Below, one piece after another: positions 40,721-50,942 of a stretch of DNA of 54,732 bases. Source of the stretch: Streptomyces blattellae (GTDB taxonomy: Bacteria; Actinomycetota; Actinomycetes; Streptomycetales; Streptomycetaceae); NCBI RefSeq assembly GCF_009709555.1, contig NZ_WJBG01000139.1:1-54732 (forward strand), given 5' to 3'. The notes beneath the pieces were generated by a model. That model searched no databases. It had not been told where the DNA came from and was given only the letters and a program-made list of their open reading frames with translations. Each line of letters starts with the position of its first letter. Position 1 is the first letter of the stretch. Position numbers and translations under genes: made by a program.

Positions 40721-40780
40721 CTCTACTCCGCGGTGCTCTACTCCGCGGTGCTCTACTCCGCGGTGCTCTACTCCGCGGCG
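40721..40780. repeat. 15-bp tandem repeat, four copies, at a convergent 3' end
   Basis: GCTCTACTCCGCGGT is repeated four times. The last copy contains the stop codon and last residues (A-E-stop) of the phosphatase gene on the minus strand, so the array is a repeated copy of that gene's end. Each copy offers an extra in-frame stop. Confidence 0.85.
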
Positions 40781-42885
40781 CCCTGCTCCTCGTACAGCTC
40801 GAACCAGATGCTCTTGCCCTCGCCGCGCGGGTCCACGCCCCATTCGTTCGCCAGCAGTTCGATGAGCATCAACCCGCGTCCGGAGGAGGCCAGTTCGCCG
40901 GGGCGGCGTCTGTGCGGGAGGTCGTCGCTGGTGTCGGTGACCTCGATGTGCAGGCGGCGCAGGCCTGCCGTTCCGGTGACCTCGGCGAGGAGGAGGGCGT
41001 CGGTGTCGGTGTGCACGAGGACGTTGGTGAGCATCTCGGACAGCAGCAGGACGGCCGAGTCGACCTGGTCGGGACAGGCCCAGTCATGAAGGAGTTCGCG
41101 GAGTTGCTGGCGGGCGACGGCGACCCGCTCGGGCTCCGCCTGGGCCACGGAGAGCAGCGTCCGCCGTACCGCGGGACGTTCGACGACTGCCGTGTCCTCG
41201 TGGCCGCGGTCCTCCTCCTCCCGGCACAGCAGCAGCACCGCGATGTCGTCCTCGCGGCGGTCGGCCAGCGGGCCGGTGGTGTGGTGGGAGGAGGGGCCGT
41301 GCACCGCCTGTACGAGGGCGTCGGCGAGCTCCTCCAGGTCGCCCTTGTGTTCTTCGAGGGTCGTGCGGATCCGTTGCCAGCCGGTGTCCAGGTCGTGCCC
41401 GCCGGTCTCGATCAGGCCGTCCGTGCAGATCATCATGGTCTCGCCGGGTTCCAGGGTGAACCTGGTCGTCGGGTAGTCGGCGTCCGGGTCGATGCCGAGC
41501 GGCAGGCCGCCTGCCGTGGGCCGCGCCAGTACCGTGCCGTCCGGCATCCGGATCGCCGGGTCGGGGTGCCCGGCGCGGGCCACGTCCAGGGTCCCGGTCA
41601 CGGGGTCGGCCTCGGCGTACAGGCAGGTCGCGAAGCGCAGGTCGTCGCTGTCGGCGGTGATGCCGTGCAGAAAGCGGGAGGCGCGGGAGAGCACCGCGTC
41701 CGGGCGGTGGCCCTCGGAGGCGTACGCCCTGAGCGCTATCCGGAGCTGCCCCATCAGGCCGGCCGCCCGCACGTCGTGGCCCTGGACGTCGCCGATGACG
41801 AACGCGAACCTGCCGCTGGGCAGCGGGATCATGTCGTACCAGTCGCCGCCGACCTGCAGACCGCCGCCGGTCGGCACATAGCGCGCGGCGACGCTCATGC
41901 CCGGTATCTCGGGGAGAAGCGTGGGCAGCATCGAGCGCTGGAGGCCGTCCGTCAGCTCGCGTTCCGACTCGGCGAGCCCGGCCCGGGACAGGGCCTGCGC
42001 GAGCATGCGGGCCACCGTCGTCAGCACGGACCGCTCGTCCGGCGTGAACGCGACCGGGTAGGTGAAGCCCGCCATCCAGGCGCCCATCGTCCGCCCGGAC
42101 ACGGTCAGCGGCAGGAACGCCCACGACTGGCGGCCGAAGTGCTGGGCGAGCGGCCAGGTGGCGGGGTAGCGGGCCTTGTACTGCTCGGGGCTGGAGAGAT
42201 AGACGGCCCGGCCGGTGCGGACCACCTCCGCCGCCGGGTAGTCGGTGTCCAGCGCCATGTGCGAGAAGGGGCCTTCGGCGCCCGGCTGGTGCCCGTGGTG
42301 GCCGACGATCGTCAGCCGGTCGGCCTCCACGCCGAACACGGCGAGACCGTCCGGTGAGAACCCCGGCATCGACAGCCCGGCCGAGACCCGCAGCACCTCC
42401 TCCGTCGACCGCGCCTCGGCCAGCGCCCGGCCCGCGTCCAGCAGGAACGCCTCCCGGGAGCGCCGCCAGTCCCCGGTGACCGCACTCCGCCCCGCGGGGG
42501 TGCCCGGCGAGGGGTCGGTGACCTCCTGGAGGGAGCCGGTCACGTCGTACGCGTCCTTCTCGCGGTCGAAGGACGCGTTGAAGCGGCTGCGGCCGACCCG
42601 GATGATCTGGCCCTGGTCGTCCATGATCCGTATCCGCACCTCGCCGAGGGTGCCCTCGGCGACGGCGAGCTGGATCACTCCGCTGATCTCGTTCCAGTCG
42701 ACCGGGTGGATGCGGGCGCGCACCTGGGCCTGGCTGAGGTTGCACTGCTCGGCGGGCAGCCCGAGCAGCCGTGCCGCCTCCGCGTCGACCGTGACCTGCC
42801 CCGTGGCCGTGTTCCAGTGCCACAGGCCGGTCGCGAGGGCGGCGAGAACCTCCCCCACGGCGGGCAGGGGCTCACCAGTGCGCAT
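40768..42885 (-). CDS. SpoIIE-type PP2C phosphatase with PAS, GAF and HATPase domains
   Basis: 705 residues from ATG 42885; TACAGT lies 7 bp upstream, suggesting a leaderless mRNA. Order: PAS-like (about 15-110, LWHWNTATGQVTVDAEAARL), GAF (about 140-300, WAFLPLTVSGRTMGAWMAGF), PP2C/SpoIIE (about 330-545, VGGDWYDMIPLPSGRFAFVIGDVQGHD), HATPase_c_2 (about 575-700, LLLSEMLTNVLVHTDTD, GRGLMLIELLANEWG). This architecture senses small ligands and controls anti-sigma-factor antagonists by dephosphorylation while its own ATPase domain may bind or phosphorylate them. The target is unknown. Confidence 0.93.
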   Translation of the reverse strand: MRTGEPLPAVGEVLAALATGLWHWNTATGQVTVDAEAARLLGLPAEQCNLSQAQVRARIHPVDWNEISGVIQLAVAEGTLGEVRIRIMDDQGQIIRVGRSRFNASFDREKDAYDVTGSLQEVTDPSPGTPAGRSAVTGDWRRSREAFLLDAGRALAEARSTEEVLRVSAGLSMPGFSPDGLAVFGVEADRLTIVGHHGHQPGAEGPFSHMALDTDYPAAEVVRTGRAVYLSSPEQYKARYPATWPLAQHFGRQSWAFLPLTVSGRTMGAWMAGFTYPVAFTPDERSVLTTVARMLAQALSRAGLAESERELTDGLQRSMLPTLLPEIPGMSVAARYVPTGGGLQVGGDWYDMIPLPSGRFAFVIGDVQGHDVRAAGLMGQLRIALRAYASEGHRPDAVLSRASRFLHGITADSDDLRFATCLYAEADPVTGTLDVARAGHPDPAIRMPDGTVLARPTAGGLPLGIDPDADYPTTRFTLEPGETMMICTDGLIETGGHDLDTGWQRIRTTLEEHKGDLEELADALVQAVHGPSSHHTTGPLADRREDDIAVLLLCREEEDRGHEDTAVVERPAVRRTLLSVAQAEPERVAVARQQLRELLHDWACPDQVDSAVLLLSEMLTNVLVHTDTDALLLAEVTGTAGLRRLHIEVTDTSDDLPHRRRPGELASSGRGLMLIELLANEWGVDPRGEGKSIWFELYEEQGAAE

Positions 42886-43058
42886 TGCCCCACTGTAGGG
42901 AGAGATGATCGAGGGCTGCCACTGAAGCTGTCCACTGCTGCGCTTCACGGTCAGTGGGTGGGACGTTAATGGGTGGGAGGCGATCTTGGGGTGCCCGGTA
43001 GGCTTGGTGGAGTTTCACGTGAAACAGCCCCCGATCCGCGAAGACTGGATGAACGACG

Positions 43059-44822
43059 ATGCATCGGTACAGGTCCCACACCTGCGGCGAGCTCCGCGCC
43101 TCTGACGTCGGCACCGACGTCCGGCTGAGCGGCTGGCTGCACAATCGGCGCGACCTGGGCGGCATCCTCTTCATCGATCTGCGTGATCACTACGGCATCA
43201 CCCAGCTGGTCGCCCGGCCGGGCACGTCCGCGTACGAGGCCCTGGACAAGCTCTCCAAGGAGTCCACCGTCCGTGTCGACGGCCAGGTCGTCTCCCGCGG
43301 CGCCGAGAACATCAACCCCGATCTGCCGACCGGCGAGATCGAGGTCGAGGTCTCCGAGGTCGAGCTGCTCGGCGCGGCGGCCCCGCTCCCCTTCACGATC
43401 AACACGGAGGACGGGGTCAACGAGGAGCGGCGCCTGGAGTACCGCTTCCTGGACCTGCGCCGCGAGCGCATGCACCGCAACATCCTGCTGCGTACGGCGG
43501 TCATCTCGGCGATCCGGCACAAGATGACGGCGCTGGGCTTCAACGAGATGGCGACGCCGATCCTGTCGGCCACGTCCCCCGAGGGCGCCCGCGACTTCGT
43601 CGTCCCGTCCCGTCTGCACCCGGGCAAGTTCTACGCCCTCCCCCAGGCCCCGCAGCAGTTCAAGCAGCTGCTGATGATCTCCGGCTTCGACCGCTACTTC
43701 CAGATCGCCCCCTGCTTCCGGGACGAGGACGCGCGCGCGGACCGCTCGCCGGGCGAGTTCTACCAGCTCGACATCGAGATGTCCTTCGTCGAGCAGGAGG
43801 ACGTCTTCCGGCCCGTCGAGAAGCTGATGACGGAGCTGTTCGAGGAGTTCGGCAACGGCCGTCATGTCACCTCCCCCTTCCCGCGGATCCCGTTCCGTGA
43901 GGCGATGCTGAAGTACGGCTCCGACAAGCCGGACCTGCGCGCCCAGCTGGAGCTCGTCGACATCACCGACATCTTCGAGGGCTCGGAGTTCAAGGCCTTC
44001 GCGGGCAAGCACGTACGGGCCCTGCCGGTGCCGGACGTCTCCGCGCAGCCCCGGAAGTTCTTCGACCAGCTCGGTGACTTCGCGGTCTCGCAGGGAGCGA
44101 AGGGCCTGGCGTGGGTGCGGGTCGCCGAGGACGGTTCGCTGTCCGGCCCGATCGCCAAGTTCCTCACCGAGGAGAACGTCGCCGAGCTGACCAAGCGGCT
44201 CCAGCTGGCCGCCGGTCACGCCGTCTTCTTCGGCGCGGGTGAGTTCGACGAGGTCTCGAAGATCATGGGCGCGGTGCGGGTGGAGGCCGCCAAGCGCGCC
44301 GGGCACTTCGAGGAGGGCGTCTTCCGCTTCTGCTGGATCGTCGACTTCCCGATGTACGAGAAGGACGAGGAGACCGGCGCGATCGACTTCTCGCACAACC
44401 CGTTCTCCATGCCGCAGGGCGGTCTGGAGGCCCTTGAGACCCAGGACCCGCTGTCCATCCTGGGCTGGCAGTACGACATCGTCTGCAACGGCGTCGAGCT
44501 GTCCTCCGGCGCGATCCGGAACCATGAGCCCGAGATCATGCTGAAGGCCTTCGAGATCGCGGGCTACGACCGCGAGACCGTCGAGGAGAAGTTCGCCGGC
44601 ATGCTCCGCGCCTTCCGCTTCGGCGCCCCGCCGCACGGCGGCATCGCCCCCGGCGTCGACCGCATCGTGATGCTGCTGGCGGACGAGCCGAACATCCGCG
44701 AGACCATCGCCTTCCCGCTCAACGGCAACGCCCAGGACCTGATGATGGGCGCCCCGACGGAGCTGGAGGAGGCCCGGCTGAAGGAACTGCACCTGGCGGT
44801 GCGGGGGCCGCAGCCGAAGTAG
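43059..44822 (+). CDS. aspS: Aspartyl-tRNA synthetase
   Basis: 587 residues from ATG 43059. Bacterial-type AspRS: N-terminal anticodon-binding OB fold ([20 protein letters not shown]), class II motif 2 ([20 protein letters not shown]), GAD insertion (about 285-420) and motif 3 ([12 protein letters not shown]). Charges tRNA-Asp. Full length. It is followed by a strong terminator. Confidence 0.97.
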   Translation: MHRYRSHTCGELRASDVGTDVRLSGWLHNRRDLGGILFIDLRDHYGITQLVARPGTSAYEALDKLSKESTVRVDGQVVSRGAENINPDLPTGEIEVEVSEVELLGAAAPLPFTINTEDGVNEERRLEYRFLDLRRERMHRNILLRTAVISAIRHKMTALGFNEMATPILSATSPEGARDFVVPSRLHPGKFYALPQAPQQFKQLLMISGFDRYFQIAPCFRDEDARADRSPGEFYQLDIEMSFVEQEDVFRPVEKLMTELFEEFGNGRHVTSPFPRIPFREAMLKYGSDKPDLRAQLELVDITDIFEGSEFKAFAGKHVRALPVPDVSAQPRKFFDQLGDFAVSQGAKGLAWVRVAEDGSLSGPIAKFLTEENVAELTKRLQLAAGHAVFFGAGEFDEVSKIMGAVRVEAAKRAGHFEEGVFRFCWIVDFPMYEKDEETGAIDFSHNPFSMPQGGLEALETQDPLSILGWQYDIVCNGVELSSGAIRNHEPEIMLKAFEIAGYDRETVEEKFAGMLRAFRFGAPPHGGIAPGVDRIVMLLADEPNIRETIAFPLNGNAQDLMMGAPTELEEARLKELHLAVRGPQPK

Positions 44823-44857
44823 ACGTCTGCCCGGGGGTGCCCGGAGGGGTGCCCGGA

Positions 44858-44889
44858 GGGGCCCGCAACCGTCACCGGTTGCGGGCCCC
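44858..44889 (+). terminator. Terminator of aspS
   Basis: GGGGCCCGCAACCG (44858-44871) pairs perfectly with CGGTTGCGGGCCCC (44876-44889), followed by TTC. Confidence 0.9.
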
Positions 44890-44935
44890 TTCAGCCTTCA
44901 CGGGCAGGCATCTGCCCCGGCGCAGGACACTCGGC

Positions 44936-46366
44936 CTAGATCACCCAGAGCAGCCCGTTGCCGCCGAGGAGTGTGCCGTGCTGCTGCGTGAGACCGATGG
45001 ACGGCCCCGTGATCACCTTGCTGCCGGCGCCCGTCGGGCGGGTGGAGCCGCCGGGGAGGACGAATTCGGCGCCCGTCGAGTTGTTCTCGCCCGCGGCACC
45101 GACGAACAGCTCCGGCTTGCCGTTCTTGTCGATGTCGCCGGCTGAGACCGTCGTCCCGAAGAAGTCGTCGGTCTCCGAGGCGCCGGGGACACCCGAGGTG
45201 TCCTGGGTGAAGCCGTACGAGCCGGTGCCGAGGGCACCCGAGGCCCGCCCGGGGATCACCGTGACCGCACCGGCCCGCTGTGTGCTGCCGACGGTCTCGT
45301 ACGGTGCTCCGACGACGATGTCCGCCAGCTTGTCCCGGTTGACGTCGGCCACGGCCAAGGCGCCGCCGAAGGCGTCACCCTTCTCGCTCCCGCCGGGCAC
45401 GCCCGAGGTGTTCTGCGTGATCTGCACCGGCTTCGCATCACTCGCGATCCCGCTCGCCGAGCCGTACCACACCAGCACCCGCCCGCCCAGCATGCCGTCG
45501 GCGCCCGCGACTTCGGGCTCGTCCGGGTCACCAGCCACGAGGTCGGCGTAGCCGTCGCCGTTCAGGTCGCCGGTGGCGGAGATGAGCCCGTTGCCCTGCT
45601 GGAAGGCGTACCCGTACGCGGGGTTGGTATAGATCTCGCCGCCGCTCAGCCCACTTCCCCGGACGGTGACGAGAACCCGATCCGGTGTGGTGTCGCCGTT
45701 GAGGTCGCCGAGCGCGACGGATGCCAGGGACGGGGTGTCCTGGTTGAGCGTGGCGGAGCCGAAGGTGCCGGAGCGGCTGAACGATCCCGTGAAGAGCACG
45801 GATCCGTCGAGCCCGCCGACCAGCACCCGCGTCTTCGTCCCCGCCCCGCCGCTCATCGCCGCGAGGTCGACTCCGAAGTGCCGGGGATCGCCGGCCGGCG
45901 ACGGCAGACCGGTGCCGCTCGTCAGCCCGCTCCTGCTGCCCCACACCACGGTCACCGTACCGGAGTCGGTGCCCTTGCCCGTGTCCTCGTACGGCGCGGA
46001 GATGACGAGGTCGGCGTATCCGTCCCGGTTCAGGTCCTCCGTGGCGGTGGCGGCGCCGAACCGGTCGTACGCCTCGGCTGTCCCGGGAATCCCGGTCGTG
46101 TTCTGCGTGAGGGTCTTGCGCCGGGCGGTCGCCAGCCCCGACGACGATCCGTACAGGACGACCACGGCACCGGCCGCCTCCTTGCCCGCCACGTTCGCGC
46201 CGGGCGCGGGCAGGACGGCGTCGCGGTAGCCGTCCCCGTTGAAGTCACCCGGAACACCGCCGTGCACGGCGGTCGCCGGACCGACGGGGAGCACCACGCT
46301 CCCGACGAGAGCCGCCGCGATCACGGCGGCGGCTCTCCAGCCCCCCTTGGACATACTGCTTCCCAT
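44936..46366 (-). CDS. Secreted FG-GAP repeat (integrin-like propeller) protein
   Basis: 476 residues from ATG 46366 or 46354. Sec signal about 8-35 (AVIAAALVGSVVLPVGPATA). At least five FG-GAP units with calcium-binding DxNxDGxxD loops: GDFNGDGYRDAVL, EDLNRDGYADLVI, GDLNGDGYADLVAG, ADVNRDKLADIVVG, GDIDKNGKPELFVG. It forms an extracellular seven-bladed propeller-like domain for adhesion or ligand binding. A TACAAT box lies at 46418-46423 on the minus strand. Confidence 0.92.
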   Translation of the reverse strand: MGSSMSKGGWRAAAVIAAALVGSVVLPVGPATAVHGGVPGDFNGDGYRDAVLPAPGANVAGKEAAGAVVVLYGSSSGLATARRKTLTQNTTGIPGTAEAYDRFGAATATEDLNRDGYADLVISAPYEDTGKGTDSGTVTVVWGSRSGLTSGTGLPSPAGDPRHFGVDLAAMSGGAGTKTRVLVGGLDGSVLFTGSFSRSGTFGSATLNQDTPSLASVALGDLNGDTTPDRVLVTVRGSGLSGGEIYTNPAYGYAFQQGNGLISATGDLNGDGYADLVAGDPDEPEVAGADGMLGGRVLVWYGSASGIASDAKPVQITQNTSGVPGGSEKGDAFGGALAVADVNRDKLADIVVGAPYETVGSTQRAGAVTVIPGRASGALGTGSYGFTQDTSGVPGASETDDFFGTTVSAGDIDKNGKPELFVGAAGENNSTGAEFVLPGGSTRPTGAGSKVITGPSIGLTQQHGTLLGGNGLLWVI

Positions 46367-46486
46367 TCCAGCCCCTCCACCCCCGGGCGCACCGTCCGTG
46401 CACCCGCGTCCGCGGAGATTGTAGAGTCGCCGGGGACGTGAAGTCCCGGGCGCCCTGCGGGGTTTGAGTCAGGCACGCCGATGCGC

Positions 46487-46975
46487 TCAGGTGTCGTACA
46501 GGCCGTCCCAGGGTGGGCCGAAGCCGAGGTGGTCCGGGTAGAGCTCGGCCCAGGGCTCGCCCTCGTCCTCTCCGGTCAGCAGGCCGAAGAGGACGTCGTC
46601 GAAGGTGAGTTGGAAGGGGCGGACGGCTATGTCCGTGTAGGTGCGCCGGGGCAGCGCCCTGAGCAGGGTCGCCAGATGGGCCCGTGCGCGGGCCAGGACC
46701 GAGTCCGGGCCGCGCGGGGAGCGCTGCTGCTCGGCCCAGGTACCCGCGCACCAGATCTCCGAGTGGCGGTGGCGTCCCGCGGCGTCGAACAGGTGCAGCG
46801 CCGAGTAGAGGCGCTTGTGCTTCTCCCAGCCGTCGTCCGGGTGGAACCCGGTGGGGAAGGCGTAGGTGACCGACCCCAGGAACTGCCCGTCCGCGTAGCG
46901 ACCGATCGCTTCCGTACGGCCGTGCGGCTCATAGGCGATCGGGATGACCTCAGGGACTGCCATGGCGCAAACCAT
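46487..46975 (-). CDS. Conserved hypothetical protein
   Basis: 162 residues from ATG 46975 (GGGAC about 6 nt upstream), or 158 from ATG 46963. Soluble. Visible stretches include RTEAIGRYADGQFLGSVTYA, WEKHKRLYSALHLFDA, HSEIWCAGTWAEQQRSPRG and a C-terminal FDDVLFGLLTGEDEGEPWAE. I recognise it as a Streptomyces protein of unknown function, with no named domain. It is the last intact gene before the decayed zone. Confidence 0.7.
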   Translation of the reverse strand: MVCAMAVPEVIPIAYEPHGRTEAIGRYADGQFLGSVTYAFPTGFHPDDGWEKHKRLYSALHLFDAAGRHRHSEIWCAGTWAEQQRSPRGPDSVLARARAHLATLLRALPRRTYTDIAVRPFQLTFDDVLFGLLTGEDEGEPWAELYPDHLGFGPPWDGLYDT

Positions 46976-47099
46976 ACGTATGTCCCGTGGCAATGTCGGC
47001 GTCCCGCCCATGAGTTGACCATCTGACCACCGAAAAATTCACGGCAGCCTTGTCGATCTGCCCAACCCCGGATGGTCCCGGTTGCCCTACGCGGATCGA

Positions 47100-47223
47100 T
47101 CACACCCGGCGCATGACTCTGTTTTCGGGCGTCAGCAGCCAGTGGAAATGGTCGATGAGAGGTTCCACCAGGCGAGGATCACGGAGCACCACACCGAGTT
47201 CGATGTTGTCGGACAAGCCCCGC
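47100..47223 (-). pseudogene. C-terminal fragment of a PLD-like protein
   Basis: The minus-strand frame ends STERGLSDNIELGVVLRDPR and LVEPLIDHFHWLLTPENRV before TGA at 47100-47102. This matches the second half of a phospholipase D/HKD domain after the GSANxTxxGL motif (the GSANF part itself is missing). No upstream half is present; the frame runs into a Uma2 fragment in another frame. Confidence 0.6.
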
Positions 47224-47380
47224 TCAGTGCTGTTCGCCGGTCTTGTCCTTATAGCGCGGCAGGTTGTCGGTCGAGATGGTCCAGTCACCGATGGTGACGT
47301 CCTCGCCGTGGACGAAGTCCTTGCGGGTCGCGTAGCGCGGGCCTTCGGGGGTGGAGTGGATGTCGGTGAGGACGGCTCGA
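47224..47380 (-). pseudogene. Uma2-type (DUF820) endonuclease fragment
   Basis: A separate frame reads AVLTDIHSTPEGPRYATRKD then FVHGEDVTIGDWTISTDNLP RYKDKT, with a stop at 47224-47226. The last part resembles the C-terminal strand pattern of Uma2 proteins, which end in a lDTs.fPrY-like motif. The N-terminal catalytic core is absent. Identification rests on a short segment. Confidence 0.45.
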
Positions 47381-47863
47381 GGGCTGCGGTACGGCAGGGA
47401 GGCGCTTGCGGGGGTGTGGCTTGTCCGGAGCCGCGCGTCGGGCGGGCCGCCTTTCGGAGGGCTCGGAGGGGGTGCTCCTCCGGTGTCCTGGCCTGTTGCA
47501 GGAGACCGTGCGGGTGACGATCCGGCCGGTGGGGGTGCGTTCGCGGGTGCGGCGCAGGTAGCCGTGGGTTTCGAGTTCGCGCAGGGCGGCGGCGATACGG
47601 GTGGGGCCCTCGGGGAAGCGGTCGGCGAGGGTCTTGATGTCGACGGCGGTGCCCGCGCGAACGGACTGGATGTAGCACGCCAGCCCGATGGCGAGCCCGG
47701 ACAGTTCCCGGTGCTGGATGAGGTCGTTGCCGATCACGGTGAAGTTCTCGGTGTGGCGGGCGTTGTCGTGAATGACGCCGGATTGAGGCCGCGCGTGGGG
47801 GTGGTTTTTGCCCGGGATACGGGACTGGGCGCGCGGGGGCGCGCTAGGGTTTTCGGTGTCCAT
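47285..47863 (-). pseudogene. Truncated helix-turn-helix protein
   Basis: From ATG 47863 a 192-codon frame runs on the minus strand. Residues about 35-120 match the actinobacterial HTH proteins that read HTENFTVIGNDLIQHRELSG, AIGLACYIQSV, AVDIKTLADRFPEG, RELETHGYLRRTRERTPTGR. At about 47385 (after RKRLPAVPQP) the homology stops and the frame continues out of phase over the Uma2 fragment. So the C-terminal third was replaced. The N-terminal HTH may still be made. Confidence 0.65.
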
Positions 47864-48210
47864 CAGGAAGCCCTACTTCCTCGGTGGTCAGGCCCTCGCA
47901 CTGGGATTGCCGTCCCGGCGGGGGCCGTCGCATGTCTGCGGTTGTGTTGTGCTGCGGTGAACGTAAGGCAGGCAACCGGTCCCGAATCCAGCCGAGTTGG
48001 GCATATTCACTCGCGGGAGTGAGTTTGCCCGGCGGGAGGGAGGGGTGGGGCTTGGTGGGGTGCTTTCTCCCCAGTGGGTGGTGGATAGGGAGCGCAGGTC
48101 GGACCGGAGTCTGGGCTGTCGTGTTTCGGCTGTGGGGGCCTGGAGAGACCGGGTGCCGGTCCGGGGTGGGGTGTGCTGTACTTGGAGACGAGGAGGGCCC
48201 CGCATCGGAT
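47864..48210. other. Region without a supported gene
   Basis: About 350 bp. Both strands carry long frames, but none has a recognisable domain or ribosome site. The plus strand is unusually G/T-rich (about 48010-48190). It would be the leader of the HTH gene if that is transcribed from near 48515. Confidence 0.4.
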
Positions 48211-48413
48211 CGGTAATCCGTGCGGAGGCCCAGGCCCAAGCTCAGCAGGAGCCTGTCGGATATCCCCAGGACCGGGGGGATATCCGGCTACTTGCTGAGT
48301 GGCCGATGCAGGTGGGCCCCCGCCGGAGCTGCTAACTCCGGACGGGAGCCCGGCTCAGCAGGAGCCTGTCGGATGTCCCCAGACTGGATGGGGATATCCG
48401 GCTACCTGGTGAG
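48211..48413. repeat. Structured region: two tandem long hairpins plus smaller stems
   Basis: Two 59-60 bp units (48241-48299 and 48354-48413, 113 bp apart, mostly identical) each fold as a long hairpin: outer CTCAGCA/TGCTGAG, then AGCC/GGCT, then GGATATCCCC (48258-48267) with GGGGATATCC (48276-48285); unit 2 uses GGATGTCCCC (48371-48380) and GGGGATATCC (48390-48399), one A-T pair becoming G-T. A small stem CCGGAG/CTCCGG (48323-48341, seven-base loop) lies between them and a bulged stem precedes unit 1 (about 48211-48234). On the minus strand the array follows a 37-codon ORF whose stop is in unit 2. Confidence 0.75.
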
Positions 48414-48515
48414 CCACCAGAGCAGCCACCTCCTCGCGTGCTTCGCCGCCCGCTCCGGCAGGAGTCGGATGAGCCGCATGACGAAAGTCGGCTTCTGCTC
48501 CTCGTGACAGCCCAT
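48402..48515 (-). CDS. Small basic, Trp/Leu-rich peptide (37 aa)
   Basis: From ATG 48515 with GGGAGGA about 9-10 nt upstream, ending in TAG at 48402-48404. The sequence is MGCHEEQKPTFVMRLIRLL followed by PERAAKHARRWLLWWLTR: acidic start, then basic and aromatic, amphipathic. It could be a leader peptide, a membrane-active peptide or a small regulatory protein. The stop codon sits in hairpin unit 2, so translation would affect its folding. A longer frame to 48638 is less likely because of the ribosome site. Confidence 0.5.
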   Translation of the reverse strand: MGCHEEQKPTFVMRLIRLLPERAAKHARRWLLWWLTR

Positions 48516-48681
48516 CTGGGGGCGTCCTCCCTTCGACGTGAGGCGGCCAGTCACAGTCCCGGGACCGCTCTCGTCGGGCCGGGCCCCGAAGAGGAGGGGC
48601 CCGGAGTGAAGGGAGGACGCACCCGTCGGGTGCGTCACATCTCGATGTTACCGGGTGAACTCACCTGCTGTGACACCTTGT

Positions 48682-48933
48682 TCACATGCCGTAGTGCGCG
48701 GTGCACTCCGCCCAGACCGTCTTGCGCGGGGGCAGCCCTTGGGTCACTCCCCAGCGGTCGGCGAGGGCGGCCACAAGGGTCAGGCCGCGGCCGGCTTCGC
48801 TGTCGGGGGTGGTGGGTTGGGCGTGCGGATGCCGGTCACCGCGCGTGTCGGTGACCTCGATGCGGAGGGTGTCGCCGACCACGTAGAGCAGGAGCTGGAA
48901 GTTCCGGCCGGGGACGCGGCCGTGAGTGGCCGC
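48682..48933 (-). pseudogene. Truncated anti-sigma-like HATPase (C-terminal half)
   Basis: Minus strand reads ATHGRVPGRNFQLLLYVVGD, TLRIEVTDTRGDRHPHAQPT and GRGLTLVAALADRWGVTQGL to a stop at 48682. These are the G1 and G2 boxes of WhiJ-set ATPases (compare 21890-22306). The N-terminal helix and N-box before about 48933 are missing; the frame upstream is unrelated and overlaps a DUF397 fragment. Confidence 0.65.
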
Positions 48934-49096
48934 CGAGCAGTTACAGCGATGGCCCGGAGGGCGACTCCTGCATCGAGGTCGCCACCCCCCCGGCACCATC
49001 CACGTCCGTGACTCCAAGTACCGCGACGCCGGCTCCCGCCTCGTACTGGCAGCGGAGGCGTGGGCGGACTTCGTGGCGTACGCGTCGGGGAAGTGA
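48927..49096 (+). pseudogene. DUF397 fragment with a frameshift
   Basis: Plus strand reads SSYSDGPEGDSCIEVATP, then after a C7 run (about 48986-48992) the frame must shift to continue GTIHVRDSKYRDAGSRLV and LAAEAWADFVAYASGK to TGA at 49094-49096. Both parts match DUF397. The start codon and first residues are missing, so it begins at the junction with the truncated ATPase. Confidence 0.7.
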
Positions 49097-49103
49097 CTTC
49101 TCA

Positions 49104-50822
<1,719 letters not shown>

Positions 50823-50942
50823 CGGGGGCTGCTCCCAGGTCGGTTTCTTGCTTCTTTGCGAACCTTGAAATCGTAGCCGACATGGGTGGGCCGCCCGCTT
50901 CCTGTTTTACCGGGTGGAGCGGGCGGTCGTGGATCGTGGACC

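Noticed and set aside
47351..48022. Plus-strand 223-codon frame over the HTH remnant
   Set aside because: Antisense to the recognisable HTH segment; Gly/Val/Arg-rich with no domain.
48323..48341. Anticodon-arm-like hairpin with a CTGCTAA loop (Ser-GCU look-alike)
   Set aside because: No acceptor, D or T arm can be drawn around it and there is no CCA or T-loop GTTCGA. It is only one of several stems in a structured region.
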